Source: Gordonia iterans
GTDB lineage: Bacteria > Actinomycetota > Actinomycetes > Mycobacteriales > Mycobacteriaceae
Direction of reading: 5' to 3'
Length of the DNA stretch: 64,000 nt
Assembly: GCF_002993285.1 (NCBI RefSeq)
Contig: NZ_CP027433.1
Span: 682,001 to 746,000, forward strand
Numbering within the stretch: position 1 is the stretch's first letter; each line of letters begins with the position of its first letter. Under the pieces are notes generated by a model. It was not told where the DNA came from. It did no database searches and saw only the letters and a program-made list of their open reading frames with translations. Positions 8,877 to 18,420 of this stretch are shown piece by piece. A program made the position numbers and the translations under genes.

Positions 8877-8968
8877 CCCAGGAAATCTGCCGTCCTTTTG
8901 TGCCGGTTTCCGACACAAAAGGAAGGAGGATATTCCAGAGGACCCGGGGCAGATCGGTGATCGACGGG

Positions 8969-9664
8969 CTATCTCGAAGGCGGTGCGCTTCCGACGGCCT
9001 CGTAGGCCCACATCGTGAGGTAGGCGAGGGCGAAAAACGCGGCGACAGCCAGTCCGACGCCGGTGGACTCGACATGGGAGAGAGGGTTGCGGACCCAGTC
9101 GAGAGTGCCGGCGACCACCGCATCGGGGCGGTCGATCAGATCCCACGAGTTCCACCGCTGGAATCGGCCGATCACCACGCCGACCGCGCAGAGCGCGACC
9201 GTCACCGCCATCGCCGTCCAGCCGGTGACACGACCGAACTCGGCGGTGAGCCGGCGATGCACTAGGCGCATGGACACCACGCCGAGCATGATCCCCGTCC
9301 AGGCCGCGACACCGTACTGCAGGACGTGCCGCCAGAGGTCGTACCCGTTGCGGAGATGCACCAGATCGGTGATCAGGTACGGCGCGTTCGGCAAGAACGC
9401 GAGCCACAGGACACCGAACGGAAGCAGCCAGATCCGGCGCGGCACTGCGGCGAACGCGAAGGCGAAGACCAGGGGGATCCAGGCCAGGAAGAGATTCCAG
9501 ATCAGGAATCGGCTCGGATAGCTCAGTGGCGCCTCGGGATCGGTGATCCCCAGGACGGCGGTCAGCAGCGAGGTCCCGGCGAGTGCCGCCAGCAGGGCCA
9601 GGTAGCGCGGGTCGCGCAGGTCGATCGTGCTGCCGCGTTCCGGCGCCGGGGTGACTGAGTTCAT
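8969..9664 (-). CDS. DUF1361 domain membrane protein
   Basis: A 231-residue integral membrane protein with about six hydrophobic helices. It carries the DUF1361 signature FLPNAPYLITDLVHL at about residues 90-105. The N-terminus (MNSVTPAPERGST) is cytosolic-looking and no signal peptide is cleaved. Its role is unknown in any organism I can name. It stands alone on the minus strand, 92 bp upstream of the AbiEi/DUF559 gene and 97 bp from the next hairpin. Confidence 0.82.
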   Translation of the reverse strand: MNSVTPAPERGSTIDLRDPRYLALLAALAGTSLLTAVLGITDPEAPLSYPSRFLIWNLFLAWIPLVFAFAFAAVPRRIWLLPFGVLWLAFLPNAPYLITDLVHLRNGYDLWRHVLQYGVAAWTGIMLGVVSMRLVHRRLTAEFGRVTGWTAMAVTVALCAVGVVIGRFQRWNSWDLIDRPDAVVAGTLDWVRNPLSHVESTGVGLAVAAFFALAYLTMWAYEAVGSAPPSR

Positions 9665-9760
9665 GACGCCACCGTACGGAGCCGTCCCCGCCCGCGGTCG
9701 ACACCCAGCCGTGTCCGCGGCCGGATCGTCGCGTGCGGAGGACCGGCTCGGGATGCGCGA

Positions 9761-9791
9761 CGGCCCGGACTCCGTGCGGGAGTCCGGGCCG
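9761..9791. terminator. 13-bp perfect stem-loop, probable terminator
   Basis: CGGCCCGGACTCC, loop GTGCG, and the exact inverted complement form a very stable hairpin. It lies 23 bp past the stop of the large minus-strand Fe-S reductase gene. There is no T tract, which is common for actinobacterial terminators. Confidence 0.7.
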
Positions 9792-9814
9792 TCTAGTCGC
9801 GATGGCGGCGGGGC

Positions 9815-12800
9815 CTAGCGTCCGGGACGCTTCTTGCCCGCGGCCATGCCGAAGCCCTTCGCCTTGCCCTCGGTGCCCGTGGTGACGGCATCGGAGGACC
9901 GGGATGCCTCGGCCTCGGTCTCGACTGCGACCGCGGCGTCGGCGACCTCGTCGGGCGCCTCGGCGGGGACGTCGGGGGCGGTGTCCTCGGTGGCCGGAGT
10001 GTCGTCGAGGGGCGCGCCTTCGATCGGCTCCTCCGCCGGGGCCTCGGTGACCGCCGCCGCTGCCGGCTTCGAGGCACCGGGTTTGCGGAGTCCGCCGCCG
10101 GGCTTCTTGAGGCCGCCGGCCATGCCGAAGCCCTTGGCCTTGCCTTCCGTCGCGGCAGTGGTCGCCGCTGCGGTCTCGGTCGCCTGCTCCTGAGCCGACT
10201 CGGCCATCGCCGCCGCGCCCGGATCCACGGCTTCGATCACGTCGGCCGTGTCCTCGACGGTCTCCGCGGCCGGAACCTCGGTGTCGTCCGCCGCCGGTGC
10301 CGCTGTGGCCTTCGGGGCACCGGGCTTGCGGAGTCCGCCGCCGGGCTTCTTGAGACCGCCGGCCATGCCGAAGCCCTTGGCCTTGCCCTCCGACGGCGCG
10401 GTGGTGGTCTCGGTGGCCGGTGCATCGGTGACAGCGGTGACGTCAGCGTGCGCCTGCGCGGGAGCAGCTGCGGCGGGCTTCTTGATGCCGCCGGGCTTCT
10501 TCAACCCGTTCGGTGCGGTCTCCGTCGCAGCCGCCTCTGCCTCGGGCGGCGCCTCCGCTGCCGCCGGGGCCGCGCCACCGGGCTTCTTGATTCCGCCCGG
10601 CTTCTTCAAGCCGCCGGGCTTCTTGAGGCCGCTCGGCTTGCCCAGCCCGCCCTCGGCAGGTGCGGCGTCCGCGGCCGGCTTGGCAGCCCCGCCGGGGGCA
10701 GGTGCCCCACCCGGCTTCTTGAGACCGCCAGGCTTCTTCAGTCCACCCTTGGGCGCCAGCCCGCCGGTCGCGGGCTTCGTGGCAGCGGGCGCTTCGGTCT
10801 TTGCCGCGGGGGCGGCCTTGACCGGTGCGGGTTCCGGCTCGGTTTCGGGCTCGGGCTCCGGCTTGGCGACCCACTTGGGTCCGTGGTGCTTGTCGCCGCG
10901 GGTGATGCCCTCGTGCTGTCCGCGTCTGACGCCTTCCAGGATCATCTGGGCGACGTCGACCACCTCGATCTTGTCCTCCAGCTCGGTGCCGGAGGTCTGC
11001 GCGGTGACGCCGTCGGTCAGCATGACGCGGCAGAACGGGCAGCCGGTCGCGACGAGCTTGGTGTCGTCACCGGTGGGCGTGGTGGCCAGGGTGTCGAGCG
11101 CCTCGTCGACGCGGTCGACGTTGATGCGCTTGCCGATCTGCTCCTCCATCCACATGCGCGCGCCGCCGGCGCCACAGCACATGGAGCGCGAGCCGTGTCG
11201 CGGCATCTCGGTCAGGGTGGAGCCGGAGGCCTCCATCAGTTCGCGCGGAGCGTCGTAGATGGTGTTGTGACGACCGAGGTAGCAGGGATCGTGGTAGGTC
11301 ACTTCGCGCCCGCCGACCGGGGCGACCGGCACCAGGCGCTTCTCCCGAACCAGGCGGTTCAGCAGCTGGGTGTGGTGCACCACCTCGTACTGGCCGGCCG
11401 AGGCCTCGCCGGTGATCCCGGCGACCTGCGGGTACTCGTTGTAGATCGCATTGAAGCAGTGCGCACAGGTCACGACGATCTTGCGGCGCTGCTGGGGCGC
11501 GGTGGCGAAGAGTTCGTTGAAGGTCTCGATGTTCTGCTGCGCCAGCATCTGGAACAGGAACTCGTTTCCGGCACGGCGTGCGGAGTCGCCGGTGCAGGTC
11601 TCGCCCTGCCCCAGGACCATGAAGTCGACGGCCGCGATGTTGAGGAGTTCGGCGACGGCCTTCGTGGTCTTCTTGGCGCGATCCTCGTAGGCGCCGGCGC
11701 AGCCGACCCAGAAGAGGTATTCGTAGCCCTCGAACGACTCGACGTCTTGACCGTAGACGGGGACGTGGAAGTCCAGTTCGTCGATCCAGGCGGTGCGCTG
11801 GGCCTGGTTCTGGCCCCACGGGTTGCCCTTGTTCTCCAGGTTCTTGAACAGGCCGGCCAGCTCGGACGGGAAGTCCGACTCGATCAGGACCTGGTAACGG
11901 CGCATGTCGACGAAATGGTCGATGTGCTCGATGTCGACCGGGCACTGCTCCACGCAGGCGCCGCACGTGGTGCAGCTCCACAGTGCTTCGGCGTCGATGA
12001 TAGCCCCGGTGGTGCCCTCGGATTCGCCGACCAACGGCCGCTCGGCTTCGGTGCGGGCCTCGGCAGGGATCGCCTCGAGCTTGTCTTCGCGGACGTTGCC
12101 GTCGGCGTCGACCAGGCCGATCTCGTCGCCGCCCATGTCCTTGGCGCCGCCGGCCAGGAGGTACGGGGCCTTGGCGTAGCCGTGGTCGCGCAGCGACATG
12201 ATCATCAGCTTGGGCGAGAGCGGCTTGCCGGTGTTCCAGGCCGGGCACTGGCTCTGGCACCGGCCGCACTCGGTGCACGTGGTGAAGTCGAGCCAGCCCT
12301 TCCAGCTGAAGTCCTCGATCTTGCCGGCGCCGAAGGCATCGACGTCCGGGTCGGCGGTCTCCATCTCCAGGACCTTGCCGTTGCTCTCCATCGGCTTGAT
12401 GGCGCCGAGGGCGACACCGCCGTCGGACTCACGCTTGAAGAAGATGTTCGGGAACGCGGCGAAGCGGTGCCAGGCCACGCCCCAGTTGAGGTTCATGCCG
12501 ACCAGCAGCAGGAACAAGCTGCCCGAGAGCAGTTTGACGACTGCGAACAGCGACACCATCAGCGGGCTCGCCGGAAGCAGCTTGGCCACCTGCATGGTGA
12601 AGAAGTCGGAGTAGACGTTCGAGTGGTGGTACGTCGCGATCTTGCCGGCCTTGACGAAGATCATGCCCAGACCCTCGACCAGGACGATGGCCTCGATCGT
12701 ATAGGCGGGGAGGAACCGGGAGCCGGTGAAACGAGACAGGCGCTTGGGAACGCGAGGATGGTTCTTCTGCCGGATGACGATGAGGACGACGATGCCGATC

Positions 12801-13171
12801 ACGGTGCCGATGCCGAGGATCTCGTCCCACAGATGCCAGGCGAAGGAATCGCCGAAGAGCGGCCAGTGGAACTCCGGGTTGATCGACTGTCCGTAGGCTT
12901 CGAAGAAGAGCAGGAATCCGCCGAGGAAGCCGATCATCACCAGCCAGTGCGCGACGCCGACGGTCGGGAACTTCACCATTCTGGTGTGGGCGATGAACTC
13001 CTTGAGCATCGTCCACAGTCGCGACAGCGGATGCGCGAACCGCGACGAGTCGACCTTCTGGCCCTGCGAGATGATGCGGGCCATCCGTACGACACCGCGG
13101 AGGAACGAGCCCCAGCACAGAATGCTGATCGCTACCGCGATGGATCCGATTACAACCGTCGTGGTCGTCAC
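9815..13171 (-). CDS. Membrane-anchored Fe-S heterodisulfide reductase-like protein (Rv0338c type)
   Basis: An 1118-residue protein. Residues 1-250 hold about six membrane helices with histidines, like a respiratory b-type cytochrome subunit. Two 4Fe-4S motifs follow: CTECGRCQSQCP (about 297) and CTTCGACVEQCP (about 400). Then come CCG-type cysteine clusters typical of GlpC/HdrD (CAHCFNA about 565, GSRSMCCGAGGARM about 660, CPFC about 708). From about 745 the tail is low complexity: Ala/Pro/Glu stretches with repeated GLKKPGG and AKGFGMAGG blocks. It probably moves electrons between a soluble donor and the quinone pool. The catalytic part matches mycobacterial homologues; the long tail is described separately. 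Confidence 0.88.
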   Translation of the reverse strand: MTTTTVVIGSIAVAISILCWGSFLRGVVRMARIISQGQKVDSSRFAHPLSRLWTMLKEFIAHTRMVKFPTVGVAHWLVMIGFLGGFLLFFEAYGQSINPEFHWPLFGDSFAWHLWDEILGIGTVIGIVVLIVIRQKNHPRVPKRLSRFTGSRFLPAYTIEAIVLVEGLGMIFVKAGKIATYHHSNVYSDFFTMQVAKLLPASPLMVSLFAVVKLLSGSLFLLLVGMNLNWGVAWHRFAAFPNIFFKRESDGGVALGAIKPMESNGKVLEMETADPDVDAFGAGKIEDFSWKGWLDFTTCTECGRCQSQCPAWNTGKPLSPKLMIMSLRDHGYAKAPYLLAGGAKDMGGDEIGLVDADGNVREDKLEAIPAEARTEAERPLVGESEGTTGAIIDAEALWSCTTCGACVEQCPVDIEHIDHFVDMRRYQVLIESDFPSELAGLFKNLENKGNPWGQNQAQRTAWIDELDFHVPVYGQDVESFEGYEYLFWVGCAGAYEDRAKKTTKAVAELLNIAAVDFMVLGQGETCTGDSARRAGNEFLFQMLAQQNIETFNELFATAPQQRRKIVVTCAHCFNAIYNEYPQVAGITGEASAGQYEVVHHTQLLNRLVREKRLVPVAPVGGREVTYHDPCYLGRHNTIYDAPRELMEASGSTLTEMPRHGSRSMCCGAGGARMWMEEQIGKRINVDRVDEALDTLATTPTGDDTKLVATGCPFCRVMLTDGVTAQTSGTELEDKIEVVDVAQMILEGVRRGQHEGITRGDKHHGPKWVAKPEPEPETEPEPAPVKAAPAAKTEAPAATKPATGGLAPKGGLKKPGGLKKPGGAPAPGGAAKPAADAAPAEGGLGKPSGLKKPGGLKKPGGIKKPGGAAPAAAEAPPEAEAAATETAPNGLKKPGGIKKPAAAAPAQAHADVTAVTDAPATETTTAPSEGKAKGFGMAGGLKKPGGGLRKPGAPKATAAPAADDTEVPAAETVEDTADVIEAVDPGAAAMAESAQEQATETAAATTAATEGKAKGFGMAGGLKKPGGGLRKPGASKPAAAAVTEAPAEEPIEGAPLDDTPATEDTAPDVPAEAPDEVADAAVAVETEAEASRSSDAVTTGTEGKAKGFGMAAGKKRPGR

Positions 13172-13344
13172 GGCGAGTACCGGCCTTTCTTCGGGTCGTT
13201 AGCACAACTGCGCTGCGGCGCGGGTGCGCCTCAGCGAAGTCCGACATAGTTCTGTGTAACCGTAGAGGTTCGACTAGTGGTTCCGCCGCCAAGGATTACC
13301 TAACTTCGCTGGCCACGGTCCTGGACGTGATCGGTCCAACACAT

Positions 13345-13360
13345 GTTACTCGTGAGTAAC
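13345..13360. promoter_or_regulatory. Inverted repeat GTTACTC-GT-GAGTAAC upstream of the Fe-S reductase
   Basis: A perfect 7+2+7 inverted repeat 174 bp upstream of the Fe-S reductase start, in a 279-bp gap. A related TTACTG-GT-CAGTA sequence lies at 14852-14864 just upstream of the first WS/DGAT gene. Both look like TetR-type operators; a shared lipid-metabolism regulator is an inference. The rest of the gap 13172-13450 shows nothing else I can support. Confidence 0.45.
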
Positions 13361-13450
13361 CATAGCTTCGAGGCCCGTCACCGGGATGTGGCGGAGATCA
13401 TCGCACGGTGCGACGATCCGTCGGTCGCGGCACCGCCCGAGGTGGGTGGA

Positions 13451-14836
13451 TCAGTGGATCGGTTCGATCGTCTCAATCTCTGCGAGGGCGGTCTCCAGGT
13501 GATCGAGCATGCGTTGCAGGCTCGGCAACTGTGCGCGGGCACCGGTGATCCCGAACGCCGTCTTGCCGCCGACTGAGGTGATGGTGATGTTCATCGCCTG
13601 ACCGTCGACCGGAATCGACGCCGGATAGCAGCCGTCCAGTCGGGCGCCGTTCCAGTAGAGCTGTTCGTCGGCGCCGGGCACGTTGGAGATCACGACGTTG
13701 AACATCTGCGGCGACAGGTCCAGGCCGCCGGGCATGGGCGAAAAGGCGAGCGGCCACAGGTTCACCGCACCCAGGGCCAGCTGCTGCAGCGGGCGCAGAC
13801 CGCGGATGACGTTCTTGGCCGTGGACGTGGACGACCGGATTTCTCGAAGCCGGTCGGCGGGTGCGGGGAGGTCGGTCGCGAGCTTCGCCAGGATCGCGGT
13901 CACGTTGTTGCCCTCGGACTCGGCGTCGTGCAGCGACACCGGGACCATGGCGACCAGGGACTCGTCCGGCAGGGCGTCGTGGTCGGCGAGGTAGGAGCGT
14001 AACGCTCCCGAGCACATGGCGAGGATGACGTCGTTCACCGTCACGTGGTGGCGGCGCGCGGCTGCGCGGATGCGCTCGGTCGGCCAGTCCTGTGCGGCGA
14101 AGCGGCGGGCGGCGCCGATCGGGACGTTGAGCATCGTCTTGGGGGCCGGCTTCATCGGAGGGATGAAGTCCTTGTTCCGCATGCCCGAGACGGCGACCTT
14201 GGCCGCTGCGGGCGCTATGCCGACGATGTCGTCCGCGGTGCGCACCACGCTGCCGACCGTGTCGCTGACCTTCCCGAGCAGACTTCGCTCGGGCTTCGGC
14301 GCGCGCGGCCTCCGCCTCCTTCGGAGGTGGGCGTCCCAGAACGCGGTGCCGGTGCGGTCGTCGGCGTCGGTGGTCAGGCAGCGCTGCAGCATGCGCAGCG
14401 CGGTGACGCCGTCGACGGTCGAGTGGTGAACCTTGGTGTAGAGCGCCAGACGCCCGTCCTTGAGTCCCTCGATGATGTGGAGCTCCCACATCGGCTTGGA
14501 GCGGTCGAGCAGGGTGCCGTGGTTGAGCGAGACGTAGCGCAGCAGGTTCTTGATCTCGCCTGGGCGGGGCAGCGCGATGCGGCGCACGTGGTAGTCGAAA
14601 TCGATGCCGTCGGCGTGCTGCCAGGCGAGATATCCCGCGACACTGCCCGCCGGCCGGCGGAGGAAGGCCTCCTGGAAGTCCGTGGCCGCCTGAAAGCGCT
14701 CATGTATCTCGTCGGCCAGTTCGGCCGCCGTCTGCCCTTCGCGGGGCACGAACAGCTGAAGGCCGCCCACATGCATGGGCTGATCGCGTGTCTCGCCGAT
14801 GAGGAACATCGACTCGGTCACTGGCATGTACTGCAT
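13451..14836 (-). CDS. Wax ester synthase/diacylglycerol acyltransferase (WS/DGAT), copy 1
   Basis: A 461-residue acyltransferase. The catalytic HHxxxDG motif is KVHHSTVDG (about 130-137). Other family blocks are PMWELHIIEGL, RFAAQDWPTERIR, NDVILAMCSGALR, and the C-terminal NVVISNVPG. It joins acyl-CoA to diacylglycerol or long-chain alcohols to make storage triacylglycerol or wax ester at the membrane. The ATG at 14836 follows GAGGTGG with five-base spacing. It is the downstream member of a tandem pair, 86 bp from copy 2, in the same direction. Confidence 0.93.
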   Translation of the reverse strand: MQYMPVTESMFLIGETRDQPMHVGGLQLFVPREGQTAAELADEIHERFQAATDFQEAFLRRPAGSVAGYLAWQHADGIDFDYHVRRIALPRPGEIKNLLRYVSLNHGTLLDRSKPMWELHIIEGLKDGRLALYTKVHHSTVDGVTALRMLQRCLTTDADDRTGTAFWDAHLRRRRRPRAPKPERSLLGKVSDTVGSVVRTADDIVGIAPAAAKVAVSGMRNKDFIPPMKPAPKTMLNVPIGAARRFAAQDWPTERIRAAARRHHVTVNDVILAMCSGALRSYLADHDALPDESLVAMVPVSLHDAESEGNNVTAILAKLATDLPAPADRLREIRSSTSTAKNVIRGLRPLQQLALGAVNLWPLAFSPMPGGLDLSPQMFNVVISNVPGADEQLYWNGARLDGCYPASIPVDGQAMNITITSVGGKTAFGITGARAQLPSLQRMLDHLETALAEIETIEPIH

Positions 14837-14922
14837 GTGAACCACCTCGCCTTACTGGTCAGTAGTAAGAGCTTACGAGACGTGCGCCCGCGGAGACCAA
14901 CGTCGTCGGACATCTCACGCCG

Positions 14923-16323
14923 TCACGCATCGATCGGCTCGATCCGTTCGAGCTCGGTCAGGGCGGCGTCGAGATGGTCGAGGATGCGCTGCAGGCTCGG
15001 CAGCTGGGCTCGCGCGCCGATGATGCCGAAGTTCGCCTTGCCCCCGACCGTGGTAATCGTGATGTTCATCGCCAGCCCCTCCATCGGGATCGACACCGGG
15101 TAGCAGCCGTCGAGTCGCGCGCCGTTCCAATACAGCGGCTCGTCGGGGCCGGGAACGCTGGAGATCATGAGATTGAAGCCGCGCGGGGTGAAGTCCACGA
15201 AACCGGGCACCGGGGCGAAGGCCAGCGGCCAGATGTTGGCCGCGCCCAGGGCCAGCGACTGCACCTGCTTCAGGCCGCGCACCACGTGTTTGGCGCTCGA
15301 CGTGGAGGCGCGGATCTCCCGGAGTCGCTCGGTGGGGTCGTCGACGTCGGTGGCCATCCGCACGATGACCGCGGTGATCGCGTTGCCGTCGCCGTCGCCG
15401 TCCGCGTGCAGGGACACCGGCAGGCACGACGTGAGCGAGCGGTCCGGCAGCGCGCCCTGATCGCTGAGGTATCGCCGGAGACCGCCCGAGCACATCGCGA
15501 GGAGGATGTCGTTGAAGGTGGCGCCGTGCCTGCGGGCGGCCGCGCGCAGGCGATCGGTCGGCCAATCCTGCGCGGCGAATCGTCGTGCCGATCCGATCGG
15601 GACGTTGAGGATCGTCTTGGGGGCCATCTGCAGCGGCGCCACGTAGTCCCGGTCCGAGATGCCGGCGACGGCGACCTTCAGCGCGGCCGGTCCCAGTCCG
15701 AGCACGTCGTCGAGTAGGCCGACCGTGGATCCGGCCGCGCCGGCGACCTTTCGCAGGAGTCCGGTGCGGGGTTCGTCCGTGCGCTTGCGGGGACGGCGAC
15801 GCAGCAGTGCGGAGTCCCAGAATGCGGTGCCGGTGCGGTCGTCGGGGTCAGTGGACAGCGCCCGCTGCAGGATCCGCAGGGCGGTGACGCCGTCGGCGAG
15901 CGAGTGGTGGATCTTGGTGTAGAGCGCCAAACGCCCGTCCTGAAGGCCTTCGATGATGTGGACCTCCCACATCGGCCGGGAGCGGTCGAGCAGGGCCCCG
16001 TGGTTCAGCGAGACGTAACGCAGCAGGTTCTTGATCTCGCCCGGGCGCGGCAGAACGATGCGGCGGACGTGATAGTCGAAGTCGATGTCGTGTGCCTGCT
16101 GCCACGCGGTGTAACCGGCGATGCTGGCCGGGCTCGCCGGTCTCTTCAGGAAGAGCGGCTGGATCTCTTCGGCGTCGAGGAACTTCCGGTGGACCTCTTC
16201 GGCCAGATCCGCCGCGGTCTGGCCCTCGCGGGGCACGAACAACTGCAGCCCGCCGACGTGCATGGGCTGGTCACGTGTTTCGGCGATCAGGAACATCGAC
16301 TGCGTCACCGGCATGTACTGCAA
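14923..16323 (-). CDS. Wax ester synthase/diacylglycerol acyltransferase (WS/DGAT), copy 2, TTG start
   Basis: A 466-residue paralogue of the next gene downstream, with the active site KIHHSLADG and the same order of blocks. The start is best read as TTG at 16323: GGAGGA lies six bases upstream, and translation then begins LQYMPVTQSMF, aligning exactly with MQYMPVTESMF of copy 1. A longer frame to 16389 has no ribosome site. Duplication is old, since the two proteins differ throughout. The gap to the divergent secreted-protein gene (16324-16658) contains both promoters. Confidence 0.92.
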   Translation of the reverse strand: MQYMPVTQSMFLIAETRDQPMHVGGLQLFVPREGQTAADLAEEVHRKFLDAEEIQPLFLKRPASPASIAGYTAWQQAHDIDFDYHVRRIVLPRPGEIKNLLRYVSLNHGALLDRSRPMWEVHIIEGLQDGRLALYTKIHHSLADGVTALRILQRALSTDPDDRTGTAFWDSALLRRRPRKRTDEPRTGLLRKVAGAAGSTVGLLDDVLGLGPAALKVAVAGISDRDYVAPLQMAPKTILNVPIGSARRFAAQDWPTDRLRAAARRHGATFNDILLAMCSGGLRRYLSDQGALPDRSLTSCLPVSLHADGDGDGNAITAVIVRMATDVDDPTERLREIRASTSSAKHVVRGLKQVQSLALGAANIWPLAFAPVPGFVDFTPRGFNLMISSVPGPDEPLYWNGARLDGCYPVSIPMEGLAMNITITTVGGKANFGIIGARAQLPSLQRILDHLDAALTELERIEPIDA

Positions 16324-16658
16324 CGGTCTTCCTCCATCGGCTCGGGTTCGCGGACCACATGGTGCGCCCGTGATCGTGCACCGGCGCATCGCGAGATTAG
16401 TGTGTCATGCGCCACAATCGAGACGGTTTCCGGCCCCGGTCTCACCGCCTCGCGCGGCGTTCCCGGGCCGTTCTGACGTGCTCACTGAGGTGCGCTCGGC
16501 GGTGCGGGCGCGTGGCTGGGTGAAAGCCGACATCTGGCCGAATTTTCGTGTGACACCCAACCGGGTGACATCCTGCTAGTTTGTGATCCGAGACACTTAG
16601 CGCGCTCTCAGCTTTTTCCTCAGGTCGGGTTTGTATCGAACAAAGGATGCCCAGGCAG
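16324..16658. promoter_or_regulatory. Divergent intergenic region between WS/DGAT 2 and the secreted protein gene
   Basis: This 335-bp stretch holds no gene I can support. It contains an imperfect inverted repeat, TGACACCC-AACC-GGGTGACA, near 16551-16570 (7 of 8 arm positions pair), and a less GC-rich stretch around 16573-16640 that probably holds the rightward promoter. No clear -35/-10 pair stands out. Confidence 0.35.
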
Positions 16659-18221
16659 ATGACCACATCACAGACACGCCGGAATCGTCGTCGCAAGGCC
16701 GCCTCGGCCGCGGTGGCCGTCGGAGCCTCGGCAGCCCTGCTCGCCGGGACGACGCTCACGGCGCCTCCCGCTCAGGCCGACCTGCTTCCCCTGAGCATCG
16801 GGAGTATCGGGGAACTGCTCCCGGATGTGATCGCCGCCTGCGATGCCGGTGACCCGGAAGTCAGCAATGGACTTCTCGGAAGCTCGGCGGATTGCACCAA
16901 TGCGACGCCGTGGCTGTTGACCCCTGTTGCCGACGCGATCCTCGGGCTCGTCGCGCCGGAGCTTGCGCAGTTGATCTCGATCGGCGGCCTCAACGGGGCG
17001 CTGGCAACTTCCGGGCTGGAACTGGATCTGAGTTGGGGTGGCGTGGATGTCGTCATCCCGGGCACCGCGGTGATCGCGGGCAGCGGTTACACGACGGCGA
17101 TCACGCTCCTGGGTGGCCAATCGACTGCGAAGGCAGACTATGTTCTCGCAGCGGCCATCGCGGTGGCCGCTGCGGGCGGTATCGCTAACGCAGACGCGCT
17201 GTTCGGCGTGAGTGTCGCGAGTGCGGTGGGGCGGCCGGCAACTCAGATCGAACTCTGGCCGCTTCCGTCTGTCGGCTCGCCGCGGGTCGAGAACTCGGCG
17301 AACGCTAGGAGCCTCCCACTGGGTATTGCGATCGCCAACTCATCGATCACACTGAGCGAGCTCGCCACGGGAACTGTCGCCAACGTGCCGCAACACCGCG
17401 CGTCGACCGTCGCCCTTGGCGGGATCACGAGTGCTTACCGCGCGGTCGACGGCTCGCAGGGCGCGGTCTGCACCGCGCTCTACGGTGAGGCGCGCGTGCA
17501 CAAGCAGACACTGGACGACGACGGCAATGTCGTGAGTTCACAGCGGACCAACTCGTGCACCAGCGTGCTTTTCATCTTCCAGAAGCAGCAGAACGTGGGC
17601 GAACACGGCGGCTTCGAGGTCTACGCGATCAAGAACCCGTTCGACGTCGGTTTGGTGTCGCCGTTCGGCGACGACATCGCGGGGTTCCTCTCCGACGTCA
17701 CGGGAGAGGCCTTCGAACTGGGGGCGCTCAACGATCTGCTCGCCGGTCGCTTCGTCCCCGAGTTCCAGAGCGACATCATCCGCGTGGTGATGACGGACGA
17801 CGGACCGAAGCTGGAAACGGATCTCCCCGAGTGGCTGGAGAGCCTGTTCGGGCAGACTCAGACCAACTCGCTGCTGCCGTTGGCCGCCGCCGCGACAGAT
17901 GACACGGCGCCGACGGTTCTGAGTGTTGCCGACAAGGCAGGCGAGGCAGAGGAGGCGCAGGCGGACGTCACGTCCAAGTCGACCGCCGAGTCGGTGACCG
18001 ACGCGGGGATCGTCGTCAACGATCCCGCGCCGCTTCCGCCGGTCGAGACGCCGGAACTCGCCGATCCGCCCGCGATGGAGGTGGTCGATCAGACGCCGCA
18101 GGATTCGCCTCAGCCCGAGGCTGCCGACACCGAGTCGCCGTCCTCGGTCGAACCCTCGGCCGAGCCGGTCCAGGAGGTCGAAGCTGAATCCGCTGCCGAT
18201 CCGGAGCCGGCGCTCAGCTGA
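16659..18221 (+). CDS. Secreted protein of unknown function
   Basis: A protein of about 520 residues that I do not recognise. It has a clear Sec signal peptide: a twin-arginine-free basic start (RRNRRRK), a hydrophobic core (AVGASAALLAG) and a likely cleavage after APPAQA. The mature part begins with Leu/Ile-rich repeats, has four cysteines (near 50, 70, 265, 290) that could form disulfides, and ends in a roughly 130-residue Pro/Glu/Ala-rich acidic tail with no LPXTG. AAAGGA favours the ATG at 16659 over one at 16647. It is probably an exported or surface-associated protein. Confidence 0.72.
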   Translation: MTTSQTRRNRRRKAASAAVAVGASAALLAGTTLTAPPAQADLLPLSIGSIGELLPDVIAACDAGDPEVSNGLLGSSADCTNATPWLLTPVADAILGLVAPELAQLISIGGLNGALATSGLELDLSWGGVDVVIPGTAVIAGSGYTTAITLLGGQSTAKADYVLAAAIAVAAAGGIANADALFGVSVASAVGRPATQIELWPLPSVGSPRVENSANARSLPLGIAIANSSITLSELATGTVANVPQHRASTVALGGITSAYRAVDGSQGAVCTALYGEARVHKQTLDDDGNVVSSQRTNSCTSVLFIFQKQQNVGEHGGFEVYAIKNPFDVGLVSPFGDDIAGFLSDVTGEAFELGALNDLLAGRFVPEFQSDIIRVVMTDDGPKLETDLPEWLESLFGQTQTNSLLPLAAAATDDTAPTVLSVADKAGEAEEAQADVTSKSTAESVTDAGIVVNDPAPLPPVETPELADPPAMEVVDQTPQDSPQPEAADTESPSSVEPSAEPVQEVEAESAADPEPALS

Positions 18222-18420
18222 CCTCCGGCGCTCGCCACGGTCGTCGACGACCGGGATCCGGCCGCCCCGAAGAGGTGCGTCGGCAGTCAGGTTTCAGGGA
18301 CTGCTCCGTGTCAGACTTGCGCGTGGCACAGTAGTTTCTTTGGCCTAGTAACTAGTGTCACTGGAAATGGGGACAACGAAGCGCTGTCTCGGGACCGCCG
18401 GCCGATCCTCTACTTTGGTA

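Noticed and set aside
10448-13249. A 933-codon plus-strand frame opposite the Fe-S reductase
   Set aside because: No ribosome site or known domain; it is the antisense shadow of a well-supported gene.
18343-18365. CTAGTAACTAG near the YdcF gene as another copy of the 57375 element
   Set aside because: Only about ten bases are shared; arms and centre do not match.
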